NCBI RefSeq assembly: GCF_001430825.1
Contig: NZ_CP010535.1
Location: 476,501 to 540,500 of the forward strand
Origin: Sediminicola sp. YIK13
GTDB taxonomy: Bacteria; Bacteroidota; Bacteroidia; Flavobacteriales; Flavobacteriaceae
Direction of reading: 5' to 3'
DNA length: 64,000 nt
Shown: piece by piece, positions 35,794-44,461 of the stretch
How the letters are laid out: each line of letters starts with the position of its first letter
Position numbering within the stretch: position 1 is the first letter of the stretch
The notes under the pieces: model-generated
The model's input: the letters and a program-made list of their open reading frames with translations, nothing else
The model's database searches: none
Told to the model about the DNA's origin: nothing
Made by a program: the position numbers and the translations under genes

Positions 35794-36549
35794 ATGGATT
35801 TAATTTTTCTGCAATTCAAGTCCCCGGGGCTAATAAAATTTTACATAATTGCTCTTCTTTCAATCTTTGGGGTTGGTTTTTTTTTATTTGTTTTCCATAG
35901 TAAATTCAGACAGTTTATAATTAATTATGTTAAGAACCATAAATTTTTTGTGGTTCTGTTTATTGCCTTTTACCTTACCTATCTTATAACAAGATTATTT
36001 TTTGTAGAGCGTGTATTTCCCTTTTTATTTAATGAAGATGGATTTTTTGAATATATGACAACCCTATTTTTTTTAATAGCATCGGTGTTTTTTATTTTGG
36101 CGCTTAGAAAAAGATATGACAGTATAACGCATTCTACGAGACTTTTTATTTTTGGGTTAGGATTGTTTTGTTTCGTGGTTGGGATGGAAGAAATTAGTTG
36201 GGGACAGCGTATTTTTGGTATTGAAACACCTCAGCCCTACAAAGAAATTAACTTTCAGGGCGAGACCACAGTTCACAATTTGGTGTCCCCGGACTATCAT
36301 CCTATACTTTATGCAGTTGTATCTTTTATTCTCTTGATATTTTTTGCTTTTTCTAACTCAAAATATAATTTTTTATTCGGAATACATAGACGATATTTTC
36401 CTTCCAAGAAATTTTTAGTTCTTGCTTTATTGTTACCGGTAATTTCCCTCTATAATATGGAACATTTTGAGGTTATTCTTTCTTTTATGTTTTGTGTATA
36501 TGGCTACCAATTGTTGGTGGGTGATATAGTTGGGGTGAAAATAGTATAG
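35794..36549 (+). CDS. Polytopic membrane protein of unknown function
   Basis: 251 residues from the ATG at 35794. A TTG nine codons earlier adds a poor N-terminus. At least six hydrophobic segments are visible. Between the fourth and fifth is the charged block 'GMEEISWGQRIFGIETPQPY', then 'NLVSPDYHPILYAVV'. The EEISWGQRI pattern occurs in uncharacterised membrane proteins near polysaccharide genes, but I cannot name a function. It lies between the carbamoyltransferase and the ATP-grasp gene on the same strand. Confidence 0.78.
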   Translation: MDLIFLQFKSPGLIKFYIIALLSIFGVGFFLFVFHSKFRQFIINYVKNHKFFVVLFIAFYLTYLITRLFFVERVFPFLFNEDGFFEYMTTLFFLIASVFFILALRKRYDSITHSTRLFIFGLGLFCFVVGMEEISWGQRIFGIETPQPYKEINFQGETTVHNLVSPDYHPILYAVVSFILLIFFAFSNSKYNFLFGIHRRYFPSKKFLVLALLLPVISLYNMEHFEVILSFMFCVYGYQLLVGDIVGVKIV

Positions 36550-36633
36550 CTAAAACTCCAATTTGAAATACCATTTCATGATTTATAATATAGGGAATCA
36601 TTTTCATCTGAGTGCAAAATATATTTACTACTA

Positions 36634-37776
36634 ATGAAAAAGGGAATGTCTGAAAATAAAAATAGTTTATCTATCCTTATACCAGATGGTGAATGGGTTG
36701 GTTTAGCAAGACAAGTAAAAGACTGTTTATCTATGGTCCCAGATATTAAAATATATCTAATGTCCAATGAAAAAAAAAATTCAATCCGATATTCGAGATT
36801 CGTCACCCGCTTCATTTTTTACCCAAAAACTAATAATGAAATAGAATGGATTTCAAATATTAACAATGAATTACTAGTCCATAAAATTGATTTAATTATA
36901 CCATTATGGGAAGATGGGATTAGGAGTTTAATAAAATATAAAGAATTACTTACAGATAGTTCGAAGTTGGTTATTTTACCGACTTTAGATATGTTTGATA
37001 TAGCTAATAATAAGGCATTACTAGTAAATCACTTGATATCTTATCGAATACCAGGACCTAGATCCGTATATCTTAAATTAAAGGAATTTAAGGAACATGA
37101 TGAATTTACTTACCCATTTTTGATGAAACCAATTGGAGGTGAAGGAGGAGGGAAAGGTATTGTTGAATTTAGGAGTAGGAACGATTTTAATAGTTATTTT
37201 CAAGAAAATTCTACGAGCACCCAGAATTACCTTTTTCAGGAATTTATAAAAGGATATGATATTGATTGTAGTGTACTTTGTAAAAACGGGATAATACTGG
37301 CTTATACTATACAGAAAGGTATGCTCTATAATAATAAAAAATATGCTCCACCAATAGGTCTGGAATTCATTCATAATAATCAATTATACGCCGTAGTGGA
37401 AAAACTCATGAAATCTCTGAATTGGTCTGGAATAGCACATATAGACCTTAGGTATGATGAAATAGTTGGTGATTTTAAGGTGATTGAGATTAATACAAGG
37501 TTTTGGGGTTCAACAAATGCATCATTGATAGCGGGAATAAATTTTCCTGAACTATTATGTCTAACTTCCTTAAATCTAGATTTTGAGGTTCCACATTATA
37601 GGCATATTAAATTTTTGAGTATCGATGGCCTTAAATGGATAATTAAAAGTAAAAATAGTAATATTCTAAATTTAAAATTTATTTACAATAATACCCCTTT
37701 AAAATACATGGCCAGGGATCCACTGCCGACTATAATGGGATGGTTATATAAAATTGAAAGTATAATTCATCTTTAA
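36634..37776 (+). CDS. ATP-grasp ligase
   Basis: The 380-residue protein has an N-terminal pre-ATP-grasp part ('IDLIIPLWEDGIRSL'). The ATP-grasp domain begins near 125: 'YPFLMKPIGGEGGGKGIVEF' holds the ATP lysine and glycine loop, 'LFQEFIKGYDIDCSVLCKNG' the hinge, and 'FKVIEINTRFWGSTNASLIA' the magnesium-binding E-x-N-x-R. Such enzymes join a carboxylate to an amine through an acyl phosphate. Here the likely acceptor is a uronic acid or a precursor of the polymer, but the substrate is inferred from context only. Base use is more AT-rich than in upstream genes. Confidence 0.88.
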   Translation: MKKGMSENKNSLSILIPDGEWVGLARQVKDCLSMVPDIKIYLMSNEKKNSIRYSRFVTRFIFYPKTNNEIEWISNINNELLVHKIDLIIPLWEDGIRSLIKYKELLTDSSKLVILPTLDMFDIANNKALLVNHLISYRIPGPRSVYLKLKEFKEHDEFTYPFLMKPIGGEGGGKGIVEFRSRNDFNSYFQENSTSTQNYLFQEFIKGYDIDCSVLCKNGIILAYTIQKGMLYNNKKYAPPIGLEFIHNNQLYAVVEKLMKSLNWSGIAHIDLRYDEIVGDFKVIEINTRFWGSTNASLIAGINFPELLCLTSLNLDFEVPHYRHIKFLSIDGLKWIIKSKNSNILNLKFIYNNTPLKYMARDPLPTIMGWLYKIESIIHL

Positions 37777-37861
37777 ATAATCTAAAATCATTAATGTTTG
37801 GTTTGAACCTTTATTTTACAATCTGTATTGATATTGTCCTGTTTAATAGGTGCTGTACAGC

Positions 37862-39037
37862 CTAATTTTTCTGAAAAACAACCTTTTGAGTATCCTTCTG
37901 GCTTTTTATTAGATAAGATTCATTTTTCTTGATTTCATATACCTTTACCTTTGATATATGCTCCTTTTGGGTGTATAAAAAGTCATAAACAGATTTTTTT
38001 AGAAAGGCAAAAGAAGAGTCATTTATAAAATCAATAGGTGGTGTTTCTAAGCTAAATTCTAAACTATCCGTGGCTGGAATCATCTCATATTCAAAATCAA
38101 CAGTTACACTTGTCTTGCTAAAAAGGGATTTTATTTTATGATATTGTTTATTTAAACCTATGGCCAGAAGATAATTAATGAGCCATGTTCTAAATGAAAT
38201 AAAATGTAACGCTAAGAGTGCGAGCAAGGATTTCTTTTTGTAAAATACGTGATGTTCAAAATCATAGGTATGGTTGCACCATTTTAATTTATAGTCGAAG
38301 GCCCCAAATCCCATATCTAGTATTTCATAATCATTGGAGATACACCATTCCAATAGTTTGTGCACGGCTATGTTCCCAAGGCCAAATTTGGCATAATCAA
38401 TGTTGTAAGAAGGAATTGCCAGGCATATAATTTTTTCGAAATGGTAACTTAAGGATATTTGTATAGGATTTTTTCCGTCATATATAACATATAAAGAAGC
38501 CTTCTTTTGGTTAATCAATGAGAAAACACTCTTATAATAATGATCCCAATGGTGTAGAGCCATAGTTTGATCATTACGCTGGTTGAACCTTCTTTTGAGC
38601 ATGGTGTGCAAGGCGTTCATTAAGAATTCATATTCTTCACCTGTAATTTGCCCATAGAAGAGTTTATAACGTACATCAAAGGAGGTTTCCAATCCTTTTA
38701 TTCTTCTTCTTAAAGATGTTCTCAAATTAGGCTTAAAATTTGCTTGTATATAGCTATCTATATCCTTTAAGTTATCGGTGTTTATGCAGAAACCTTTTAC
38801 TCTAAATAATTTTTTTATCTCAATACCATCTTTAATGTTGAATTTTGGGATAAAATAGGAAGGGAATAATTCTAACAATAAGACTTCAGTGGTATTCTCA
38901 GGCCCATCAGGGCTTAAGACAGACAGGTCTACCACTTCATGGTTTAAGTACCAAATTTCTTTATAAACATTTGAAATTTTGTTTTTTTCGAAAAATGTAA
39001 AATAAAAATTCTTTTTACTTATAATTTTGGATACCAT
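37862..39037 (-). CDS. Acyltransferase-like protein (GNAT/BioF2-like), tandem paralog 1
   Basis: The 391-residue protein carries a BioF2/FemAB-like GNAT core at about 120-270: 'ASLYVIYDGKNPIQISLSYH', 'PSYNIDYAKFGLGNIAVHKL', 'LEWCISNDYEILDMGFG' and 'KWCNHTYDFEHHVFY'. The C-terminal ~60 residues ('FAFLKKSVYDFLYTQKEH') are shared with the next two genes. Family members transfer acyl or aminoacyl groups in exopolysaccharide or cell-wall synthesis. The donor is not known. It is the last of three paralogs on the minus strand and converges with the ATP-grasp gene across 85 bp. Confidence 0.82.
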   Translation of the reverse strand: MVSKIISKKNFYFTFFEKNKISNVYKEIWYLNHEVVDLSVLSPDGPENTTEVLLLELFPSYFIPKFNIKDGIEIKKLFRVKGFCINTDNLKDIDSYIQANFKPNLRTSLRRRIKGLETSFDVRYKLFYGQITGEEYEFLMNALHTMLKRRFNQRNDQTMALHHWDHYYKSVFSLINQKKASLYVIYDGKNPIQISLSYHFEKIICLAIPSYNIDYAKFGLGNIAVHKLLEWCISNDYEILDMGFGAFDYKLKWCNHTYDFEHHVFYKKKSLLALLALHFISFRTWLINYLLAIGLNKQYHKIKSLFSKTSVTVDFEYEMIPATDSLEFSLETPPIDFINDSSFAFLKKSVYDFLYTQKEHISKVKVYEIKKNESYLIKSQKDTQKVVFQKN

Positions 39038-39129
39038 CGTGTTTAAATTCAGTGATCACTAAAAGTATTTACATTCTCTAATTGATAATATATAGGATTT
39101 TCTGAAGTAATATTTTGAATAAAAAAATA

Positions 39130-40317
39130 TCAGTTTTTAATTAGAATTTGTTGCATGCTGTTCTTTCCTTTTATTAAATATGAATTGGGGTTTTGTGTAA
39201 TCTTGAATATGGAGGTATTACTCTTGTGCTCTACAGTAGCATATAAAAAATCGTACAGTACTCCTTTAAGGAACCGGTAGGTCACGTTTTCTAAATCTAC
39301 CTTTTCAACATCTCCTAAGCTTTCCATGTTGGTAATTGGAGTTTTTTCATAGATTAAATCATTTCTATTATTGGTTTCTTTTAGCCTGGAAATAGAAATA
39401 CTGTCCTTAACACGTTTAATAAGTACATTAACTTTTTTAGCTTTTAAATATTCCTTTAGAGTTAATTTGTACACATGGAATGTCGCTATTATGGGTGTGA
39501 ACAAGACATTTTTATTGTAGATGACTTGATATTTAAATTGATAAATATGGTTACACCATCTTCGTTTAAATTCCAAATCACCGTATCCCAATTCTAGAAA
39601 CTCAAATTGGTCTAGTAGGCACCATTCTACCAATTTGATCATTTCTACGTGTCCAACCCCAAATTTATAATAGTCGATATCATAGGAGGATATGGCACTA
39701 AAAACTATCTTATCCATATGATAATTTAAAGAGATATCAATAGGCTTCTTATCATCATAAATTATAAATAATGATGCTTCTTTACGGTTAATTTGATCAA
39801 AGGTATTATCAAGAATAATGTTCCATTCTCTCAATTTCTTATGCTCATCATTGCGCTGGGCAAACCTTCTAACCAGGAATTCCTTTAAGGTGGACATTAA
39901 AAAATTATATTCCTCCTTGGAGATTCTGCCAAAAAATGTTTTATAATTGATGTTGAAACAAGATTCCAGTCGGGTAAGACTCCGCTTAACAATCTTATGG
40001 TTGGATTTAAATTGGGATTTTAGATAACTGTCTATATTGATCACATCCTTCATACGGATGGCATATCCAAGATTGTTCTGATAATATGTTTTTTGGATAT
40101 ACTGATTTTCCTTTTTTAGGAAAGTATTCAAATATTCAGGGATTAAAGCCACTATATATAGTTGGTGCTTTTCTTGTCCATGCTTTACTTCGGCATCAGC
40201 CTCATAAAGGGTTTTGCCATTATCTGCGTATGCTATTTTTTGATAGATATCGGGTATTTCTCTTTTTTCAAAGAGGGTCATAAAAAAATCAGTTTTAAAT
40301 TTTTCTTTTAAATCCAT
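39130..40317 (-). CDS. Acyltransferase-like protein (GNAT/BioF2-like), tandem paralog 2
   Basis: 395 residues from the ATG at 40317; a GTG one codon upstream is possible. The core reads 'ASLFIIYDDKKPIDISLNYH', 'SSYDIDYYKFGVGHVEMIKL', 'VEWCLLDQFEFLELGYGD' and 'RWCNHIYQFKYQVIY', with the terminal block 'YRFLKGVLYDFLYATVEH'. By eye it is the closest relative of paralog 1, sharing the spacing of the whole core and the 'QRNDxxxxLxxW' segment before it. It lies 92 bp upstream of paralog 1 in the direction of transcription. Confidence 0.82.
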   Translation of the reverse strand: MDLKEKFKTDFFMTLFEKREIPDIYQKIAYADNGKTLYEADAEVKHGQEKHQLYIVALIPEYLNTFLKKENQYIQKTYYQNNLGYAIRMKDVINIDSYLKSQFKSNHKIVKRSLTRLESCFNINYKTFFGRISKEEYNFLMSTLKEFLVRRFAQRNDEHKKLREWNIILDNTFDQINRKEASLFIIYDDKKPIDISLNYHMDKIVFSAISSYDIDYYKFGVGHVEMIKLVEWCLLDQFEFLELGYGDLEFKRRWCNHIYQFKYQVIYNKNVLFTPIIATFHVYKLTLKEYLKAKKVNVLIKRVKDSISISRLKETNNRNDLIYEKTPITNMESLGDVEKVDLENVTYRFLKGVLYDFLYATVEHKSNTSIFKITQNPNSYLIKGKNSMQQILIKN

Positions 40318-40438
40318 CACAAAAATTTATTAGAATAATTTGATTTTAGATTTCTATTTTTACCTTATTTATTTGCATTTCTATAGCTTGAGGAAGATTC
40401 TTGCTTTTTCTCCAACAAGTATACTTAATAAAGCCAGT

Positions 40439-41704
40439 TTATTTTGAACGTGTTATGGAAGTGATTGTTGCTTTTCGATTGACTGTTTTACCTTTAATGA
40501 TATATTGTAAATAGTCATTTTTAACCTGTTGTACTTTAATGTGTTTCAGTTGTTCATTCGTAAGGTACAAAAAATCAAAGACTAATGTGGTTAAAAAGGT
40601 ATATGGGGGCTTCTTGAAATCAATATCAACTAATTCCAGCTGGTTCAACTCCTGTTGTATCTCGGAGAACTGATAAGTTGGTTTTGTGGGAACTTCAGCC
40701 TTATTCTTTTCTAATAGGAACCTTAGCTTATGAAGTTTTTCGTTTACATTTTTATCGCGCAGCTTTTGCTTTAAGGAGAAAAACGCAAATATGCACCAAG
40801 AAATAATCTTCGCCTTAAGTAAATTAGAATCGTGATAAACGTGATATTCGAAATGGTATTCTTCATTGGCCCATCTTTTCTTGTAATCGAAATAGCCCTT
40901 GGAGAAATCAAAGACTTTTATGTTATGCTCCAAACTCCACTCTATTAGTTTCATTATGGTTACAGAGCCCAGATGAAATTTCTCGTAATCAATATCAAAT
41001 ACGGTAATGGCATCAAAAAGAATAGTTTCAGAGAAATAACAAAGGGTAACTCCAATAGGAGTAATTCCTTCATAGATAACAAAAAGGCTCGCTTTCTTTT
41101 CAAGGATCAAAGGATAGGCTACCTCATGATAGAAATTCCATTCTTTCGTATCCAGGTTGTTATTGGTAATCCCTTTGTCTAAAAATCGTTTTTCCAATAA
41201 AATTTTAAAATGATCAAAAACACTGTCATACTTCTCTTTTGAAATATCCCCAAGGAACATTTTATAAGAGATTTCAAATGACTCTTCCAGTCTTTTTTTG
41301 TATTTGTTGAGTTTATATCTGGAACTCTTACTAAAACTCGAAGACATATAATGCCCAAGGTCGGTATACTTGTCCAAATGAATCAAAAAACCCGGATATT
41401 GCTTAATTTTTCGTAATTGTAACGAACCATTTAATGTAGTAAAGTCTAAGTCAAAAAAAGTAGGAACATCATAAATCAACAACACTTTATTCTTTAAATC
41501 CACCTGTTCATTTTGATGGATAGAATATGAAACTCCTTTGGTATGTGTCTGTCCTGTGTTAACAAATACTAATGGAAACCAGCTTTTTACAAACGAAATT
41601 CCTTCTATGCTTTTAAATACAATAGGCGAACTGTTCTTGCCAAAATGCCTAAGCCATATATTTGAAAAGGTCTTCGAAGTAAAAGGATTGGAAGTAATGC
41701 GCAC
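40439..41704 (-). CDS. Acyltransferase-like protein (GNAT/BioF2-like), tandem paralog 3
   Basis: The 421-residue protein starts at GTG 41704 (MRITSNPFTSKTF). The core reads 'ASLFVIYEGITPIGVTLCYF', 'TVFDIDYEKFHLGSVTIMKL', 'IEWSLEHNIKVFDFSKGY' and 'RWANEEYHFEYHVYH'. The WC of the other two paralogs becomes WS, and WCN becomes WAN. The terminal 'YTFLTTLVFDFLYLTNEQ' is retained. It is the most diverged of the three and has an N-terminal extension. It follows the FemAB-like gene by 6 bp, so it is probably cotranscribed with it. Confidence 0.82.
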   Translation of the reverse strand: MRITSNPFTSKTFSNIWLRHFGKNSSPIVFKSIEGISFVKSWFPLVFVNTGQTHTKGVSYSIHQNEQVDLKNKVLLIYDVPTFFDLDFTTLNGSLQLRKIKQYPGFLIHLDKYTDLGHYMSSSFSKSSRYKLNKYKKRLEESFEISYKMFLGDISKEKYDSVFDHFKILLEKRFLDKGITNNNLDTKEWNFYHEVAYPLILEKKASLFVIYEGITPIGVTLCYFSETILFDAITVFDIDYEKFHLGSVTIMKLIEWSLEHNIKVFDFSKGYFDYKKRWANEEYHFEYHVYHDSNLLKAKIISWCIFAFFSLKQKLRDKNVNEKLHKLRFLLEKNKAEVPTKPTYQFSEIQQELNQLELVDIDFKKPPYTFLTTLVFDFLYLTNEQLKHIKVQQVKNDYLQYIIKGKTVNRKATITSITRSK

Positions 41705-41710
41705 AACAGT

Positions 41711-42775
41711 TTAATTTAGATCTATAGATCGGTATAATGGAAAATAATTGGTTTCAGAATCGATGTTTTTTTCCAAAGACAATTGATCATAAACTTCTTG
41801 ATTTACGATGACCTTCCAAAGGTTAAAATCCTTAAAATCCTTAGAAAATCCCGATTTAAAATGAAATAATGAATCTTCTTTGTTGCCTACGCCACCTCCA
41901 AGGTTAAAAAAGGTGCTATTTTCTTGGGATGCAATAATCCGCATCTCATCTATCAAAAGTTTAACGGGATAGTGATCTAACTTATCTTCATCCGTACCAG
42001 ACAAATGGTATTGTACAATCTGGTTGGTGGTTATAAACATGGCACCCGCTATAATGGTATTGGATTCTCTATCTGTAGCCAGTAATAATCGGGTATTGAA
42101 ATCACTTGAATTTAAAAGATCAAAAAAATATTTTTCTTCAAAGAAGTAATACTTTTTGGCATTCACCCTTTCCATATTCTTATAATACAAATCTATGTAG
42201 GCAAGGACTTCTTCCTTGGTTTCTGCCAATTTAATATTGCATAGTCTTCTTGCTTTATTTATATGGGTTCTTAGTCTTTTGTGATAGGCCTTTAGTTGTT
42301 CATCAAGCTGTAGGGTTAGATCTATATTGACAACCTTGCTAAGAGTGGAAATCTGTCCTAAATGTTGAATACAATGATGTTGGTTAAAAATAAATGGGTT
42401 TAATCTAGAAAATATGGAAATAATATTCTGAGCGGATAAATATCTTTTAAATTCTGTAATAAAATTTGAATTATTAAAATGTATATCAATGTTTTTAGAT
42501 ATAGGACCAGGGTAGCCATATACAGAAGTTAAATCATAGTAGTAACTATCATCAATTCGACGCAATAAAAATGGAATTGCAATAATTTTATTATTTTCGG
42601 AATACTTTATTAAAATAGCTTCATCTTCTTCATTTTTTGTTATATGATGATAATCATAAGTGTGGTATAAATCATAAGAATCCAAACTATCAAGAAGTGA
42701 ATTCCAATCCTCCTTATTATTTATTATTTCAATCATTGAGTGTCTTTTAGACTGATATAATTTAGTATTTATCAT
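41711..42775 (-). CDS. FemAB/GNAT-like protein
   Basis: The 354-residue protein has tandem GNAT-like halves: 'YDLTSVYGYPGPISKN' in the first, then 'RLRTHINKARRLCNIKLAE', 'ESNTIIAGAMFITTNQIVQYHLSGT' (in part) and 'FFNLGGGVGNKEDSLFHFKSGF'. This last pattern is the usual end of FemAB-related proteins in exopolysaccharide clusters, where an acyl or aminoacyl group is added. It lacks the C-terminal DFLY block of the neighbouring three genes. Substrate unknown. It sits between the PglD-like acetyltransferase and paralog 3. Confidence 0.83.
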   Translation of the reverse strand: MINTKLYQSKRHSMIEIINNKEDWNSLLDSLDSYDLYHTYDYHHITKNEEDEAILIKYSENNKIIAIPFLLRRIDDSYYYDLTSVYGYPGPISKNIDIHFNNSNFITEFKRYLSAQNIISIFSRLNPFIFNQHHCIQHLGQISTLSKVVNIDLTLQLDEQLKAYHKRLRTHINKARRLCNIKLAETKEEVLAYIDLYYKNMERVNAKKYYFFEEKYFFDLLNSSDFNTRLLLATDRESNTIIAGAMFITTNQIVQYHLSGTDEDKLDHYPVKLLIDEMRIIASQENSTFFNLGGGVGNKEDSLFHFKSGFSKDFKDFNLWKVIVNQEVYDQLSLEKNIDSETNYFPLYRSIDLN

Positions 42776-42889
42776 TTAAGTTCTTTGCCTTTCCATTAAC
42801 AAATAGAAAATAGTCAAAAAGTTTGATATAATTAAAACTTTAAATCATTTAAATTATTACAAAACAGAAATTTATTTTAATATATTTTT

Positions 42890-43540
42890 TTATTTCTTTA
42901 AGGTTTTCGATCTGCGTTTAATTATACGTCCAGGGTTACCAACAACAGTACAATAATCAGGAACATCTCTTATTATCACAGTGCCTGCACCAATAACACA
43001 CCACTTGCCAACTTTAACGTTAGGTATTACAACAGCCGCAGATCCGATCTGAGTGCCTTCCATGATTTCAACGTTTCCACATAAAGTGACATTTGGAGAA
43101 ATATGTACAAAGTCGCCAATAATGTTATCGTGATCAACACTAGCACATGTGTTTATAATTACATGTTTCCCAATTTTAGTATTTGGTTGAATTACGGCTC
43201 CGGCAAAAACCACGGTTCCTTCATCTATAATAGCATTACTAGCAATAATAGCTGAACTATGAAATGCTTGCCCAAACTCACTACTTAACATTTGTGCAAT
43301 TTCTGATCTAATTAGGTTATTTCCTATGGCTATAATGATAGGGGGCCCATTATGAGGAAATTGATCCATATTTTGTCTTGCTCCATGTGTGATTTCAGAA
43401 TTGTATCTATCATTGGTTTCAATATTATCATCGAAAATTTTAGAAATTTCAAAACCATTTAGAAGCAAAACTTCCTTTACAACTTTAGAATGTCCACCTG
43501 CTCCATAAATCCTGATATGTTTAGATGTTTTCTTATTCAT
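42890..43540 (-). CDS. Sugar O/N-acetyltransferase, PglD/NeuD-like
   Basis: The 216-residue protein has a Rossmann-like N-terminal domain ('IRIYGAGGHSKVVKEVLLLNG') that binds the UDP-sugar in PglD. The C-terminal left-handed beta-helix has hexapeptide repeats (about 95-200: 'VVFAGAVIQPNTKIGKHVII', 'NTCASVDHDNIIGDFVHIS', 'IGAGTVIIRDVPDYC'). The histidine in 'SVDHDN' matches the catalytic base of this family. Beside a PglC-like transferase, it probably acetylates the 4-amino group of a UDP-amino sugar to give a diacetamido sugar. Confidence 0.9.
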   Translation of the reverse strand: MNKKTSKHIRIYGAGGHSKVVKEVLLLNGFEISKIFDDNIETNDRYNSEITHGARQNMDQFPHNGPPIIIAIGNNLIRSEIAQMLSSEFGQAFHSSAIIASNAIIDEGTVVFAGAVIQPNTKIGKHVIINTCASVDHDNIIGDFVHISPNVTLCGNVEIMEGTQIGSAAVVIPNVKVGKWCVIGAGTVIIRDVPDYCTVVGNPGRIIKRRSKTLKK

Positions 43541-43620
43541 TTATTAGATTATAAAATTTCTTAAAAAAATAATTACTAAGCCCCTAATAATTTACAATTA
43601 AAATTTTAAATCAACTAATC

Positions 43621-44226
43621 TTAATTGTTACCTATAAACTCAGCCATGTTAAGATTGTCTGAACTGTTAACACCTTCCTTAATTAGAACTTTTTTAATGG
43701 TTAGTAGGAGTATTTTAAGGTCTAAAAAAAAGCTAATATGAGTAACATAATAAATATCTAAGTTAAATTTTTGTTCCCATGATATAGCATTTCTACCATT
43801 TACTTGTGCCCAACCAGTTATTCCAGGTTTTAAATCGTGTCTCCGAAGTTGATATTCGTTATAGAGCGGTAAATACTTAGTTAATAATGGCCTTGGACCA
43901 ATTAAACTCATATCTCCTTTTAAAACGTTTATTAGTTGAGGTAACTCATCTAAGGAATACTTTCTAATAATAATCCCCAATTTTGTAATTCTCTTTTCAT
44001 ATGGCAATAAATTACCATCACTATCCATGTTGTCATTCATGGTTTTAAACTTAATAATCTTAAACAATTTACCATTTTTACCGGGCCTCTGCTGTAAAAA
44101 AAATGGTTTTCCATTGTTATAGAATAATAAATACAATGTGATAATAGCTGTTATTGGGAATGTTAGAACAAGTCCTGTTACTGAGGATACAAGATCGAAA
44201 AATCGTTTAATATATTTATAATTCAT
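43621..44226 (-). CDS. Initiating sugar-1-phosphate transferase, PglC-like
   Basis: The 201-residue protein is a monotopic phosphoglycosyl transferase. It has one re-entrant N-terminal helix (residues 8-32), then 'FFLQQRPGKNGKLFKIIKFK', 'KYSLDELPQLINVLKGDMSL', 'IGPRPLLTKYLPLY' and 'RRHDLKPGITGWAQVNGR'. The short form, without extra N-terminal membrane helices, matches PglC rather than WcaJ/WbaP. It places the first sugar phosphate on undecaprenyl phosphate at the cytoplasmic face. Together with the PglD, PglE and PglF homologues in this window the likely first sugar is a bacillosamine-type residue. Confidence 0.92.
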   Translation of the reverse strand: MNYKYIKRFFDLVSSVTGLVLTFPITAIITLYLLFYNNGKPFFLQQRPGKNGKLFKIIKFKTMNDNMDSDGNLLPYEKRITKLGIIIRKYSLDELPQLINVLKGDMSLIGPRPLLTKYLPLYNEYQLRRHDLKPGITGWAQVNGRNAISWEQKFNLDIYYVTHISFFLDLKILLLTIKKVLIKEGVNSSDNLNMAEFIGNN

Positions 44227-44461
44227 GTCTCAAAGTTACCAGTATCTAATATAGAAATAAATAATAATGGTTGAAAGGCAATTTTCAAGGATAAAAAATG
44301 ATACTGTATACAGTATTACAAAATTAAAGGAGGATAACCTTTAAATGCTATATTTTTAGGGTGATTTAGTTTTTATAGAAGCTTTTATTTATATCAAGTA
44401 ATGCTACTATTTTTTTTACCTTTTAAAAATTAAACATTTACAACACATAGGATAATAAAAT

